Shown here: positions 7,722-16,027 of the stretch, one piece after another | How positions within the stretch are numbered: position 1 is the stretch's first letter | How the letters are laid out: each line of letters begins with the position of its first letter | DNA from: Lewinellaceae bacterium | GTDB lineage: Bacteria > Bacteroidota > Bacteroidia > Chitinophagales > Saprospiraceae | Reading direction: 5' to 3' | NCBI GenBank assembly: GCA_020636275.1 | Contig: JACJYD010000004.1 | Span: 62,001-126,000, forward strand | DNA length: 64,000 nucleotides | Notes under the pieces: generated by a model | Databases searched by the model: none | Seen by the model: the letters and a program-made list of their open reading frames with translations, nothing else | What the model was told of the DNA's origin: nothing | Made by a program: the position numbers and the translations under genes

Positions 7722-10703
7722 TTATCTGATTACCTGAAACTTGCCGGAAAGTATTCCATTTTCCGTCAGGAGTCTCACAAAGTACAATCCGTTCGCCCAG
7801 CCATCCAGGGAAAGCTGTGCTTGTTGACCGGCAAGCGGAAGGCTCATCAGGCTCTTCCCCTGCAAATCGAATACCTGCAATCCAAGTGCCCGGCCTTCCC
7901 ATTCCAGCTGCACGAAATCGCCCGCCGGGTTGGGGAAAAGACGTAAGGAAGATCCCGCATTTTCTTCTCTGACGTCCACCAGCATCAAATTGGCCACGAC
8001 CACGGTTTTTGAGGCGGAAGCGGCGCAACCGTCCGCATCGCCGGCCGAAAGGCTGATGGTATAAACTCCGGGCAGGGTATACCCATAGCTCGGGTTTTGT
8101 TCCGTACTCGTCGTTCCGTCGCCAAAGTTCCAGTACCAGGAAGTAGCGCCGGTCGTTTGTGCCGTGAAATCGACCATGGCCATTCCTCCGATGAGAAAGA
8201 CCGTATCAGCCGATGGGGTGAAGTCCACCTGGGGCCCTTCGCCGGGCCCCCCATAAGGCACCTCGACGGCTGTCCTGCCGCAGATCTCGTCGTATTCGAT
8301 CTTCCAGTCGTAGAAATAGTACCATTTCTCCTGGCCACTTGGGCCGGTTGAACGCTTGATCTGCACGATGTCTTTAACGGTGTAGGGAAACTCCGGTCCC
8401 GAAGTATTGAAGATGAGCGGGATCCCTTCGTCGACCACCAGTTTGAGGTCCTCCCCTGCCGGTATGGACATGTTCAGGTTGACCGTGGCTTCTCCGATAG
8501 CATTGACGAGCAGGGTCTTGGTCTTGATCGACTTATCCTCCGCGTCGAGCAGTTTGATGATCCGGGGACCCGGGGACTCGGTATACATTTTCACCGACTT
8601 GATGATAAACGGGGCATAGGCATCAAAGACCAGGCCCTCCTGAGCGGGGGCGCCGCCGAGTTCCCATTCACCGGCATCGCGACTGCTCAGGCCCAGTTCA
8701 TCCGAATAAACCGCATCGGCGTAAAAGATCGTATCGCCCGTCAAAGGGCCGGCTAAAAACACCGGTCCCTGGCCCAGATAGGAGCCGTCTTCCGGTGCAT
8801 CGTACCATTTAAAGGTCACCGTACCCGGTCCGTCGTATTGAGCGCGCAGCGCCACCATGGCGCTATCGCAGGCGCTCATGCCGGGAGCCAGGTCCAGTCC
8901 TGCTTCGAGATAATGGCGGTCATCGACCTGCACGGGCAGAACGAAACGGTTGTTGAGGTAGCGGTCGTCCGGAGCGCCGTTGACGGAAAGGATCTCGAGG
9001 TCCAGGTATCTCTTCCCTTCGGGAACGGCCAGTGCGGGAAGGTCCAGGTCGACAAAATCGCCGGGTTCCAGGTTGCCGGTCCAGGAAATTTGCTCGCTCG
9101 TTCCATCGATCGCCACCGAGATCTCCATAGAGGTGATCGGAGTCAATCCGTCGTTCAGGATCTGGGCATGTCCGGTTACGACCTCTTCGCAGTTGAACGG
9201 GCTGGACTCGACCTGGAGAACCATGGCATCGGTATTATGGGCCACCGGCGGCACGGGGATGTTGCCCTGGTCGATGAGATAGTAATAAGCCGCTTCGACG
9301 TTGATAATCCCCATTCCATAGGTGTTGTCCTCTCCCGGATCGCCCAGATCGGTACAGGTGTAATACAAGGCCAGTTTCAGCGCATGCCCGGGCAAGTATG
9401 GAAAGGCCTCCTTCAGCAACAGGACCGCCCCCGTCGTATGGGGCGCCGCCATGGAAGTGCCGTTGTAATAGGCATAGCCGTTTCCAGGCACACAAGAGCG
9501 CACCGACTCTCCGGGAGCTGAAACCTCCGGCTTGATCAGCAGGGACCCGTCGCCCCCGCATTTCGAAGGGCCGCGACTGGAAAAGTTGGCGATGGGAAAA
9601 CCGGAAATATTGGCATTCAAAGCGCCCACGGTGAAGGAGTTCACGATATCGGTATTGATGTTGTGGGGCGGGGAAATGGTCATTTCATCCGGACCTTCGT
9701 TGCCGGCCGAAAAGACCACGGCGATACCCGCCGCATCCAGCGCATTCAGCAGGTCGACATAAACGCTGGTACAATCGTCATCGGTGGTGGGGTCGTACCA
9801 GGAATTGTTGATGGCATCCGGCATATCTTCGAATGTGCCGGGATCGCCGTCCGGGTCGAGCGACCACTGGAAGGCGCCGATCTGGTCTTCGTTGAAGCCG
9901 GCATTGCCGCAGCCGATCGTAGAACATCCCATCCAGGCCGCATTGAACGCAACTCCTACCGTATCGTGTTTGATCCGGTCGAGGCCCATCATGGTGCCGG
10001 TCACATGGGTCCCGTGGCTGTCGCAATCGTAAGGGTCGGAAATGGAATTGTTAAACTCGTACCAGGCTTCTCCCGGACCGGTGTAAAACCCCCGGTACCT
10101 GGAAGCCAATGCCGGATGTGTAGGATCGATCCCGGTGTCATTCGTCAACACGGCCCGGCCATAACCCGTATAACCCAGCGCCCACAAAGCCGGCGCATGG
10201 ATGGCTTCCAGCCCCGGCTCGACGCCATTGGGTGAAAGGACCGGCCCCATTCTCCGGTCCTCCGAATGATCCGTTGTGGCCAACGGAGCATTCCAATCGA
10301 GGAAGGCCACGTCGCTGCGCCGGCTCAACTGCGCGATCACAGAGGCTTTCGCCTGCACATAGATCACATTGACCACCCAATAGGGGTGGATCGATCCGGG
10401 CTCGACGCCGTCGGCCTGCTCCAGGAACTCCATTATGGGACCTTGTGTAGCCGCAGCCTTAGCCTGTAAGGTCGTGATCACCGTTTGTGCACGCTCGGCC
10501 ATCCCGGCATTGCGGTCGCGCAGGCTTTGGTTGAGCGCCACTGCATCGACCTTGTCTTTCAAGGCGATATAAAAAGAATGATACGCCTCCGGGTATTCGT
10601 GGATCCGTTCCATCAACCGATGAGTGACGATATCTTCCCGGATGGATTGCGCCAGGAGCGCAGAGGTGAGGAATAAAAGCGAAAAGGTGTAGACCAGCTT
10701 CAT
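7722..10703 (-). CDS. Secreted S8 (subtilisin-like) peptidase with PKD domain and T9SS type A sorting domain
   Basis: I start at the ATG giving MKLVYTFSLLFLTSALLAQ, a clean signal peptide; an in-frame start 12 codons upstream would spoil it. After a propeptide (about residues 20-130) comes the peptidase domain with the catalytic triad in LTNDTGID (Asp), DSHGTHVTGT (His) and NGTSMAAPHT (Ser), plus NNSWYDP and SAGNEGPDEM. A CARDB-like region follows from about 500, then a PKD domain (WNFGDGTTSTEQNPSYGY, about 860-940), and a C-terminal T9SS type A domain (LFPNPAGDFVQLEW ... GLYFVRLLTENG). The family releases such proteases across the outer membrane and trims the tail. The aldose epimerase gene follows after 3 bases. 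Substrate unknown. Confidence 0.93.
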   Translation of the reverse strand: MKLVYTFSLLFLTSALLAQSIREDIVTHRLMERIHEYPEAYHSFYIALKDKVDAVALNQSLRDRNAGMAERAQTVITTLQAKAAATQGPIMEFLEQADGVEPGSIHPYWVVNVIYVQAKASVIAQLSRRSDVAFLDWNAPLATTDHSEDRRMGPVLSPNGVEPGLEAIHAPALWALGYTGYGRAVLTNDTGIDPTHPALASRYRGFYTGPGEAWYEFNNSISDPYDCDSHGTHVTGTMMGLDRIKHDTVGVAFNAAWMGCSTIGCGNAGFNEDQIGAFQWSLDPDGDPGTFEDMPDAINNSWYDPTTDDDCTSVYVDLLNALDAAGIAVVFSAGNEGPDEMTISPPHNINTDIVNSFTVGALNANISGFPIANFSSRGPSKCGGDGSLLIKPEVSAPGESVRSCVPGNGYAYYNGTSMAAPHTTGAVLLLKEAFPYLPGHALKLALYYTCTDLGDPGEDNTYGMGIINVEAAYYYLIDQGNIPVPPVAHNTDAMVLQVESSPFNCEEVVTGHAQILNDGLTPITSMEISVAIDGTSEQISWTGNLEPGDFVDLDLPALAVPEGKRYLDLEILSVNGAPDDRYLNNRFVLPVQVDDRHYLEAGLDLAPGMSACDSAMVALRAQYDGPGTVTFKWYDAPEDGSYLGQGPVFLAGPLTGDTIFYADAVYSDELGLSSRDAGEWELGGAPAQEGLVFDAYAPFIIKSVKMYTESPGPRIIKLLDAEDKSIKTKTLLVNAIGEATVNLNMSIPAGEDLKLVVDEGIPLIFNTSGPEFPYTVKDIVQIKRSTGPSGQEKWYYFYDWKIEYDEICGRTAVEVPYGGPGEGPQVDFTPSADTVFLIGGMAMVDFTAQTTGATSWYWNFGDGTTSTEQNPSYGYTLPGVYTISLSAGDADGCAASASKTVVVANLMLVDVREENAGSSLRLFPNPAGDFVQLEWEGRALGLQVFDLQGKSLMSLPLAGQQAQLSLDGWANGLYFVRLLTENGILSGKFQVIR

Positions 10704-10770
10704 ATAATCCAAAATTTTGCCCGTATAACAAACTGCCAAATTAAAGGATTAAAACGAGGCTGGAAAATTA

Positions 10771-11433
10771 TTATTCCACCGCGGGTGGACGGACCAGCAG
10801 GTTGTCGGCTACCTTTCGGGAAACCGACCATTTCCCGGAGGGAGTTTCCAATACCAGGGAATCGTCGAAGGTCAGATGCTCCAGCACCCTTAGCCGGGCG
10901 CCGATCAACAGTCCTTTCTGTTCCAGGTACTCCAGCAATTCCCGGTCGTCGTCCTTGACGCCGGCAACGATAGCTTTGCTTCCCACGGGCAGCGCAGACA
11001 GTGGTTCGGCCTGACGCTGGGGCAACCGCCCTTCCCGGTCCGGTATGGGGCCGCCGTGCGGATCAAACGAGGGGTGATCCAGGAAGTCATCCAAGCGGTC
11101 GATGAGTTGTTCCGAATGAATATGCTCCAACTGTTCGGCGATGTCGTGCACCTCGCTCCACCCAAAACCCAGCTTGTCTACCAGGAACACCTCCCAAATC
11201 CGGTGTTTTCGGATGATATTCACTGCGACCAACCGCCCTTTGGCGGTCAATAACACCCCCTGGTATTTTTCGTATTGGATCAGCTCTTTGGCCGCCAGTT
11301 TTTTGACCATATCGGTCACGGAAGCCGCCTGGACGTCCAGTTCGCGCGCCAGCGCAGAGGTGCTGACGGCCGGCCCCTCCGCAGAGAGTTTAAAAATGGC
11401 CTTGAGATAATTTTCTTCGTTTTGGGAATGCAT
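10771..11433 (-). CDS. DtxR/MntR-family metal-dependent transcriptional regulator
   Basis: This 220-residue protein has an N-terminal winged helix (ENYLKAIFKLSAEG, LDVQAASVTDMVKKLAAKELI), then the metal-binding and dimerisation region (RKHRIWEVFLVDKL, EVHDIAEQLEHI, HPSFDPHGGPIP) with the usual His/Glu ligands, and a C-terminal FeoA/SH3-like domain (about 145-220). DtxR/MntR proteins bind DNA when loaded with Fe(II) or Mn(II) and repress uptake genes. It is the last gene of the metal transport operon, 47 bases after the second permease, which suggests autoregulation through the operator at 15416. Whether Mn, Fe or Zn is sensed cannot be read from the sequence. Confidence 0.92.
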   Translation of the reverse strand: MHSQNEENYLKAIFKLSAEGPAVSTSALARELDVQAASVTDMVKKLAAKELIQYEKYQGVLLTAKGRLVAVNIIRKHRIWEVFLVDKLGFGWSEVHDIAEQLEHIHSEQLIDRLDDFLDHPSFDPHGGPIPDREGRLPQRQAEPLSALPVGSKAIVAGVKDDDRELLEYLEQKGLLIGARLRVLEHLTFDDSLVLETPSGKWSVSRKVADNLLVRPPAVE

Positions 11434-11480
11434 GAAAGGGGATATATTTTATCCACAACTGATGCTTGCAAAGGTCGGTA

Positions 11481-12344
11481 TCAGGTGCGGATGATGGAAA
11501 TTATTTTCTTTTTAAAAAAACGGATCCCCAACGCCAGAACAAACCAGATCCCCCCTGCCACGGCCATGGCCCCCGCTACGGAGCCGTTGGTAGCCACGGC
11601 CATCCCATATCCCAGGACTGCCGACAGAAATCCGAAAAGGGCCGTCAGCCCCAGCATGGCCGGAAGCCGGTCGGTCAGCAAATAGGCCGTGGCCGGCGGC
11701 ACGATCAGGAAGGCGACGACCAGGATCGCTCCTACCGATTCAAACGAAACTACCGTGGCCAGCGATACCGTGCTCATCAGGGCATAGTGCCAAAACACGG
11801 TTGAGACGCCCAGGGTAGCCGCGTAGGATGGATCAAAGGTAGTTAATTGAAGGCCTTTATACCCTATTCCGATAAAAGACAAAATGAGCAGTAAGGCTCC
11901 GCCAAGTATCCAAACCGGTCTCGGACCCAGCGACAAACCGTCGGCAGGTATCCACAGATCGAGCGGCACATAGGCAATTTCTCCGTACAAAACGCAATCC
12001 TGATCCAGGTCGACCTGCCGGGTGAAAAGGGAGATCAGAATAATGCCGATGGCAAACAAGGTGGTATACGACAATCCGATCGAAGCGTCGGTCTGCATCC
12101 GGCCTACCCGGTGCAACCATTCGATCAGGATGGTGGCCAACACTCCTACCGTCGCCGCACCAACCAGCATCGGAAGGGAATCTCTCGATTCCGCCAGCAA
12201 ATAGGCCACCACAATGCCGGGTAAAACCGCGTGGGATATGGCGTCCCCCACCATGGCCATTTGCCGAAGCACCAAAAAAGTACCCAGCAGCCCACAACAC
12301 AAGGCTACCAGCGTACCCGTCAATATGATCCAAAAAGCATCCAT
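11481..12344 (-). CDS. Metal ABC transporter permease (ZnuB/TroD/YtgD type)
   Basis: A 287-residue ABC-3 family permease with about eight hydrophobic segments. Family marks are LGTFLVLRQMAMVGDAISHAVLPGI near the N-terminus (the coupling region that touches the ATPase) and SFESVGAILVVAFLIVPPATAYLL near residue 215. It forms the inner-membrane channel for a divalent metal together with the other permease of the operon. It follows the fused permease after 38 bases and precedes the regulator by 47. Second-permease status (D position) is inferred from the operon order. Confidence 0.9.
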   Translation of the reverse strand: MDAFWIILTGTLVALCCGLLGTFLVLRQMAMVGDAISHAVLPGIVVAYLLAESRDSLPMLVGAATVGVLATILIEWLHRVGRMQTDASIGLSYTTLFAIGIILISLFTRQVDLDQDCVLYGEIAYVPLDLWIPADGLSLGPRPVWILGGALLLILSFIGIGYKGLQLTTFDPSYAATLGVSTVFWHYALMSTVSLATVVSFESVGAILVVAFLIVPPATAYLLTDRLPAMLGLTALFGFLSAVLGYGMAVATNGSVAGAMAVAGGIWFVLALGIRFFKKKIISIIRT

Positions 12345-12382
12345 TTGAAATGATCTTTGATTGGATGGTTCTCATCCGTTCT

Positions 12383-13666
12383 TTAGGGAATAGGACTATG
12401 GTGCGGGTCCTGCACCGGAAAGCCCAGGTCTTTTTGCAATGCATTCTCCAGTTCAGGGGTAAGCAGGTGCTCCATGGCCTCGGCGCCTGCGTGCACATGG
12501 TCGGCCGGAAGGTTTAACCGTTGGTGGAGGTACAACTCCCAGAGGCGATGCCTGCGCACCACCTGCCGGGCCTGCTCCCGCCCCGCCGGACTCATCCGCC
12601 ACAAGCCATCCGATTCCTCGATCCAGCCGCGCCTTTTCAATGCCCGAAGGGCAACGCTCAGCTGGGCCGTTTCCAATTCCCGGTGCTGCAGAATGGCCAC
12701 CCGGGAATACCTGGCGCCTTCCCCTCCGTCCAGTTCCTCCAGTTGGAACAGGGTCTTTAGCAGGTTTTCCTGGGCAATTTTCCGGGTGTACCTCCATTGG
12801 CGCAACCGGCGGCCCAGGACCCCTCTTTTCGGAGCCCAGAGCATGGAGATGCCCGTCAGAAAAGCGAGTGCCAGGACGATCCAGGGCCCCGTGGGCATGG
12901 ACGGCGCTGTATAAGAAACAAAAGCACCAGCCCAGGCTGCCAGCACGCCCATCGCGCCGGCCAACACCAACATGACGGATAAGCGGTCGGTCCAAAACCG
13001 CGCCGCCGCCGCCGGGGCGATGAGGAGCGAAGCCATCAGCACTACCCCCACGGCCTGGATACCCACGGCGATGGACAGCACGGTTACCGTAGAGAGCAAA
13101 AACTCCAGGAGTCGAACCGGCATGCCGATGGCGCGGGCAAAATCGCCATCAAAGGCGAGTAGCTTGAATCCTTTATAGAAAAAGAACAGCACGAGGCCCA
13201 GCGCCAGGGTCACCCAGGCAAATAGCTCCACATCCTGGGAAGTGATCGAGGCGGCTTTTCCAAAAAGGAACTTATCCAAGCCGCTCTGGCTGGCGGCGCC
13301 GGATTGCTGGATGCTGGTCAGCAGCCAGATACCCAGGCCGAAGAACACGCTCAACACCAGTCCGATCACCGTATCGGCCTTGAGTTTGGTGCGTCGCACC
13401 AGAAAGTCGATCGACAGCAATGAAAGCCAGCCCGCCACCACGGCGCCTATCAGCAATATATAGGGCGTCTTGCTCTGGCTGACCAGGAAGGCCAGGCAAA
13501 CCCCGGGCAGGATGGAATGGGCCACGGCGTCGCCGAGCAGGGCCCGCTTTCGAAGCAGGGTGAACACCCCCACCAATCCGGCGCCGGCCCCCAGCAGGGT
13601 CGTACCCAAAACTACCAAACGGACATTGGGATCGGAGAGCGATAAAAATTCGAGTAAGGTTTTCAT
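12383..13666 (-). CDS. Metal ABC transporter permease fused to a C-terminal DtxR-like domain (YtgCR-like)
   Basis: Residues about 1-280 are an ABC-3 permease (LLRKRALLGDAVAHSILPG, GVQAVGVVLMASLLIAPAAA), with about eight membrane segments. After a basic linker (about 285-305) comes an unusual extension to residue 427 resembling the DtxR family: a winged-helix-like part (LSVALRALKRRGWI, MSPAGREQARQVV) followed by RRHRLWELYLHQRL, DHVHAGAEAMEHLL, which keeps the His-x3-Glu, His and Glu-His pattern of DtxR metal sites. A permease-repressor fusion in this operon position is known from chlamydial YtgCR, whose repressor half is released by cleavage. Ordinary permeases of the family end near residue 280. 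Whether the tail is released here is unknown. Confidence 0.9.
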   Translation of the reverse strand: MKTLLEFLSLSDPNVRLVVLGTTLLGAGAGLVGVFTLLRKRALLGDAVAHSILPGVCLAFLVSQSKTPYILLIGAVVAGWLSLLSIDFLVRRTKLKADTVIGLVLSVFFGLGIWLLTSIQQSGAASQSGLDKFLFGKAASITSQDVELFAWVTLALGLVLFFFYKGFKLLAFDGDFARAIGMPVRLLEFLLSTVTVLSIAVGIQAVGVVLMASLLIAPAAAARFWTDRLSVMLVLAGAMGVLAAWAGAFVSYTAPSMPTGPWIVLALAFLTGISMLWAPKRGVLGRRLRQWRYTRKIAQENLLKTLFQLEELDGGEGARYSRVAILQHRELETAQLSVALRALKRRGWIEESDGLWRMSPAGREQARQVVRRHRLWELYLHQRLNLPADHVHAGAEAMEHLLTPELENALQKDLGFPVQDPHHSPIP

Positions 13667-13686
13667 TTAAAAAAATTGTAATAGGG

Positions 13687-14478
13687 TCATCCAATTTTCC
13701 CCTTCTTTTCCCGAACGGGAAATTCGCCTTCCTGGACGCGATCGACCACCTGGGCCAGTACCGTCAATTGGCCGCCATAGGCTGCCTGAAGATTGGCTTC
13801 CGTGAAGACCTCCTCCACCGGACCCGCAGCCACCAACCGGGTATTCATCAAGACCACCCAGTCGAAATACCGGCGCACGGTGTTGAGGTCGTGGTGCACG
13901 ATCAGGAGCGTCTTGCCCCGGTCTTTTAATTCCAGCAATATATCCAGGATCGCTTTTTCGGAAGCGGCATCCACCCCGGCAAAAGGCTCGTCCATCAGGT
14001 ACAGGTTGGCCTGCTGGGCCAGTGACCGGGCGATAAATACGCGTTGCTGCTGCCCCCCCGAAAGCTGGGATATCTGCCGCTGGGCAAATTCCTGCATCCG
14101 GACCTGCTGGAGGGCCCAATCGGCTACCTCGCGGTCTACCCGGGTGAGCCGGCGCAGCAGGTTTTGCGGACGGTAGCGCCCCATGAGCACCACGTCTTTC
14201 ACCCGCGCCGGAAAATCCCAATCGACGCTCTCCCGCTGGGGCACATAACTCACCTGGCTGCGCACTTCATCGAGGGGCTGATCGAAGAGCCGGACAAATC
14301 CGCCGCTCAGCGGCACGAGGCCCATGATGCTTTTCAACAAGGTCGTTTTTCCGGATCCGTTCGGTCCGACGATCCCAATGAGCTTTCCCTCCGGGAGGGA
14401 AAAATCGACGTCCCACAAGACGGGGCGCTGGCTATAGCTCACCGTGAGGTTGTGCACTTCAATGGCTGTCTTCGGCAT
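13687..14478 (-). CDS. Metal ABC transporter ATP-binding protein
   Basis: A 263-residue ATPase with Walker A GPNGSGKTTLLKS (near residue 38), Q-loop YVPQRESVDWDFP, signature LSGGQQQRVFIARSL (near residue 140), Walker B LYLMDEPFAGVD and H-loop LLIVHHDL. The QRESVDWDFP stretch is typical of the manganese/zinc/iron subgroup (TroB/MntB/ZnuC). It powers the two permeases from the cytoplasmic side. Its start overlaps the 3' end of the binding-protein gene by 20 bases, and the fused permease begins 20 bases after its stop, so translation is probably coupled. Confidence 0.93.
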   Translation of the reverse strand: MPKTAIEVHNLTVSYSQRPVLWDVDFSLPEGKLIGIVGPNGSGKTTLLKSIMGLVPLSGGFVRLFDQPLDEVRSQVSYVPQRESVDWDFPARVKDVVLMGRYRPQNLLRRLTRVDREVADWALQQVRMQEFAQRQISQLSGGQQQRVFIARSLAQQANLYLMDEPFAGVDAASEKAILDILLELKDRGKTLLIVHHDLNTVRRYFDWVVLMNTRLVAAGPVEEVFTEANLQAAYGGQLTVLAQVVDRVQEGEFPVREKKGKIG

Positions 14479-15406
14479 GGTCCATTCCCTTTAATGCATG
14501 AACGATCGTACGCACATTGGCGCGCACCATTCCCAAATAGGCGCCTTCCGGGGCCCCGGCCGCTCCCATGGCATCCGAGTACAGCATCCCGCCGATCCGC
14601 ACCTGATGACCCCGTTTTTGGCAGCCCTCGACTACCGCTTCCAGCGATTTGACAGGTACGGAGCTCTCCACAAATACCGCGTTGATCCGGCGACCGGAAA
14701 TGAATTCCACCAGGTCGGAGACGTCCTTTAATCCGTATTCCGAAACCGTGGAAATGCCCTGCAACCCTCTGACTTCCACCCCGTAGGCCCGGCCGAAATA
14801 GGAAAAGGCATCATGCGCGGTGATCAATACCCTTTGTTCGGGCGGGATCGATGCCAGTTGCCCGCGCACCCAATCGTCCAATTGCAGAAGGGAATCGAGG
14901 TAGCCTGCAGTGCGAGCCCGGTAGCCGTCGGCATGAGCAGTGTCCTGTCGTTCGAGACTGGCCCCGATATGCGCTACGGCTTTCGACCAAAGCGCCACAT
15001 CAAACCATATGTGCGGATCGTGGGCGTCACCCACATTGGCCAATTTTAGAAGACGGTCTTCTGAAATGCCGTCCGACACGGCGATGACGGGCCGGGTCCT
15101 GCCGATCTTTTCCAGGATCTCGCTCATTTTCCCCTCCAGGTGGAGCCCGTTGTAAAAGATCAGATCGGCCTGGCTCAGGAGCTGAAGGTCGCCCTGGGAA
15201 GCCTTGTACAAATGCGGATCTACGCCGGGTCCCATCAGGGCCGTGACCGAGGCCTCCGCTCCGGCGATATTCGCCACGGCATCGGCGATCATGCCCGTCG
15301 TGCAAACGATCTTCAATTGCTGCGGTAAGTCTGTGGCATCCGGGGCCTTGCACCCTGCTCCGAGCACGAGGCTCGCAGCGAAAAAGTACATGATTTTATT
15401 GGCCAT
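14459..15406 (-). CDS. Metal ABC transporter substrate-binding lipoprotein (TroA/ZnuA/YtgA family)
   Basis: The N-terminus MANKIMYFFAASLVLGAGC ends in a lipobox (LGAGC), so the mature protein should be membrane-anchored. It is a cluster A-I (SBP_bac_9) binding protein of 315 residues. The four expected metal ligands are visible: His in DPHIWFD, His in LITAHDAFSYFG, Glu in VFVESSVPVKS and Asp in MLYSDAMGA. A His-His-Glu-Asp set is typical of Mn/Zn/Fe binders of the TroA/PsaA group, and the long His-rich loop of zinc-specific ZnuA is absent. It is the first gene of the operon, directly behind the promoter and operator at 15416-15474. Confidence 0.93.
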   Translation of the reverse strand: MANKIMYFFAASLVLGAGCKAPDATDLPQQLKIVCTTGMIADAVANIAGAEASVTALMGPGVDPHLYKASQGDLQLLSQADLIFYNGLHLEGKMSEILEKIGRTRPVIAVSDGISEDRLLKLANVGDAHDPHIWFDVALWSKAVAHIGASLERQDTAHADGYRARTAGYLDSLLQLDDWVRGQLASIPPEQRVLITAHDAFSYFGRAYGVEVRGLQGISTVSEYGLKDVSDLVEFISGRRINAVFVESSVPVKSLEAVVEGCQKRGHQVRIGGMLYSDAMGAAGAPEGAYLGMVRANVRTIVHALKGMDHAEDSH

Positions 15407-15415
15407 AATTTTAAT

Positions 15416-15431
15416 TTTAGTCTTGTCTAAA
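15416..15431. promoter_or_regulatory. Candidate DtxR/MntR operator
   Basis: TTTAGTCTTGTCTAAA is an interrupted palindrome (arms TTTAG/CTAAA with an inner C-G pair) that resembles DtxR/MntR boxes built on TTAGG-N6-CCTAA. It begins 10 bases upstream of the binding-protein start codon and just downstream of the predicted transcription start, a position where a bound repressor would block transcription. The operon encodes a DtxR-family regulator and a DtxR-like fused domain, either of which could bind here. Confidence 0.7.
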
Positions 15432-15443
15432 TTTATTTTAAAA

Positions 15444-15474
15444 CAAAACTAATAATTATTTTCATTAACCGCAA
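15444..15474 (-). promoter_or_regulatory. Promoter of the metal uptake operon
   Basis: On the minus strand TTG (15472-15474) is followed after exactly 20 bases by TAGTTTTG (15444-15451), matching the Bacteroidetes -33/-7 pattern TTTG-N~20-TAnnTTTG. Transcription would start near 15437, a few bases before the operator and about 30 bases before the start codon. Confidence 0.75.
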
Positions 15475-15534
15475 CCGTGTGTCCACAAAAAATGAGTCTT
15501 TTCCCCTTTCAGGATCAGTTCCATTGAAAAATAA

Positions 15535-15972
15535 ACAGGAGTCATGCGAACCAGGAGCTAAAGCTCCGTTCTATCTTTTGTTGGAGAGATCAAATTTGTG
15601 CGATAAGTGCAAAAGCCCCTACTGGCAGGGTTATTAAGTTCTAGCTATAGACCGCGCAAAGCCTGGCTTTTCCCGCGCCAAATAAATTTAGCGCACCAGT
15701 GGTGTGCCAAAATATTTTGGCACCATCGTCTTACAGGGAAGGTATGGCCTGTAGCAAATTGTGAAATTGCGCAGACAACACCTATTTCAGATGCCGTCCC
15801 TGTGGGTAATTTTAGTGCCTTGACAAAAAATCCAGGCAGGGGCTAATCTTGTAGGGGGTGAGGTAGGACTTGTTAACCCTGCCCGTAGGTTTTCTTGCAC
15901 TTATCGCGCAAATTTCCTCTCCCCAAAAGAAGCTAGTACGGAACTTTAGCCCTTGATTCACATGACTCCTGT
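15535..15972. repeat. 440-bp element with ~100-bp imperfect inverted arms (MITE-like)
   Basis: The left arm (15535-15637, beginning ACAGGAGTCATG) reappears inverted as the right arm (15873-15972, ending CATGACTCCTGT); roughly four of five bases match by eye across some 100 bp, including GCGATAAGTGCAA and GGCAGGGTTA. The arms enclose about 235 bp with no convincing gene. The left arm also holds a small palindrome, GGAGCTAAAGCTCC. No clear target-site duplication is seen, though AAATAA-like sequence flanks both ends. It fills most of the gap between the metal operon and the GWxTD gene. It could be a non-autonomous transposable element or a folded RNA; neither is shown. Confidence 0.75.
15634..15725. 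repeat. 92-bp dispersed repeat, copy 1
   Basis: These 92 bp recur without a mismatch at 41398-41489, in the same orientation. The repeat contains the 20-bp perfect palindrome GTGCCAAAATATTTTGGCAC and the phrase GCGCGCCAAATAAATTTAGCGC-like (an imperfect inverted repeat). This copy sits at the inner edge of the left arm of the inverted-repeat element. Confidence 0.93.
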
Positions 15973-16027
15973 TATTTCGAGGCTTCTTGAACCACCGTAC
16001 TAAATTCGGACGACTCCTATCCGGGTT

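Noticed and set aside
15607..15846. 79-codon gene inside the inverted-repeat element
   Set aside because: It spans the repeat arm and the 92-bp non-coding repeat, has no start signal and no protein-like composition.
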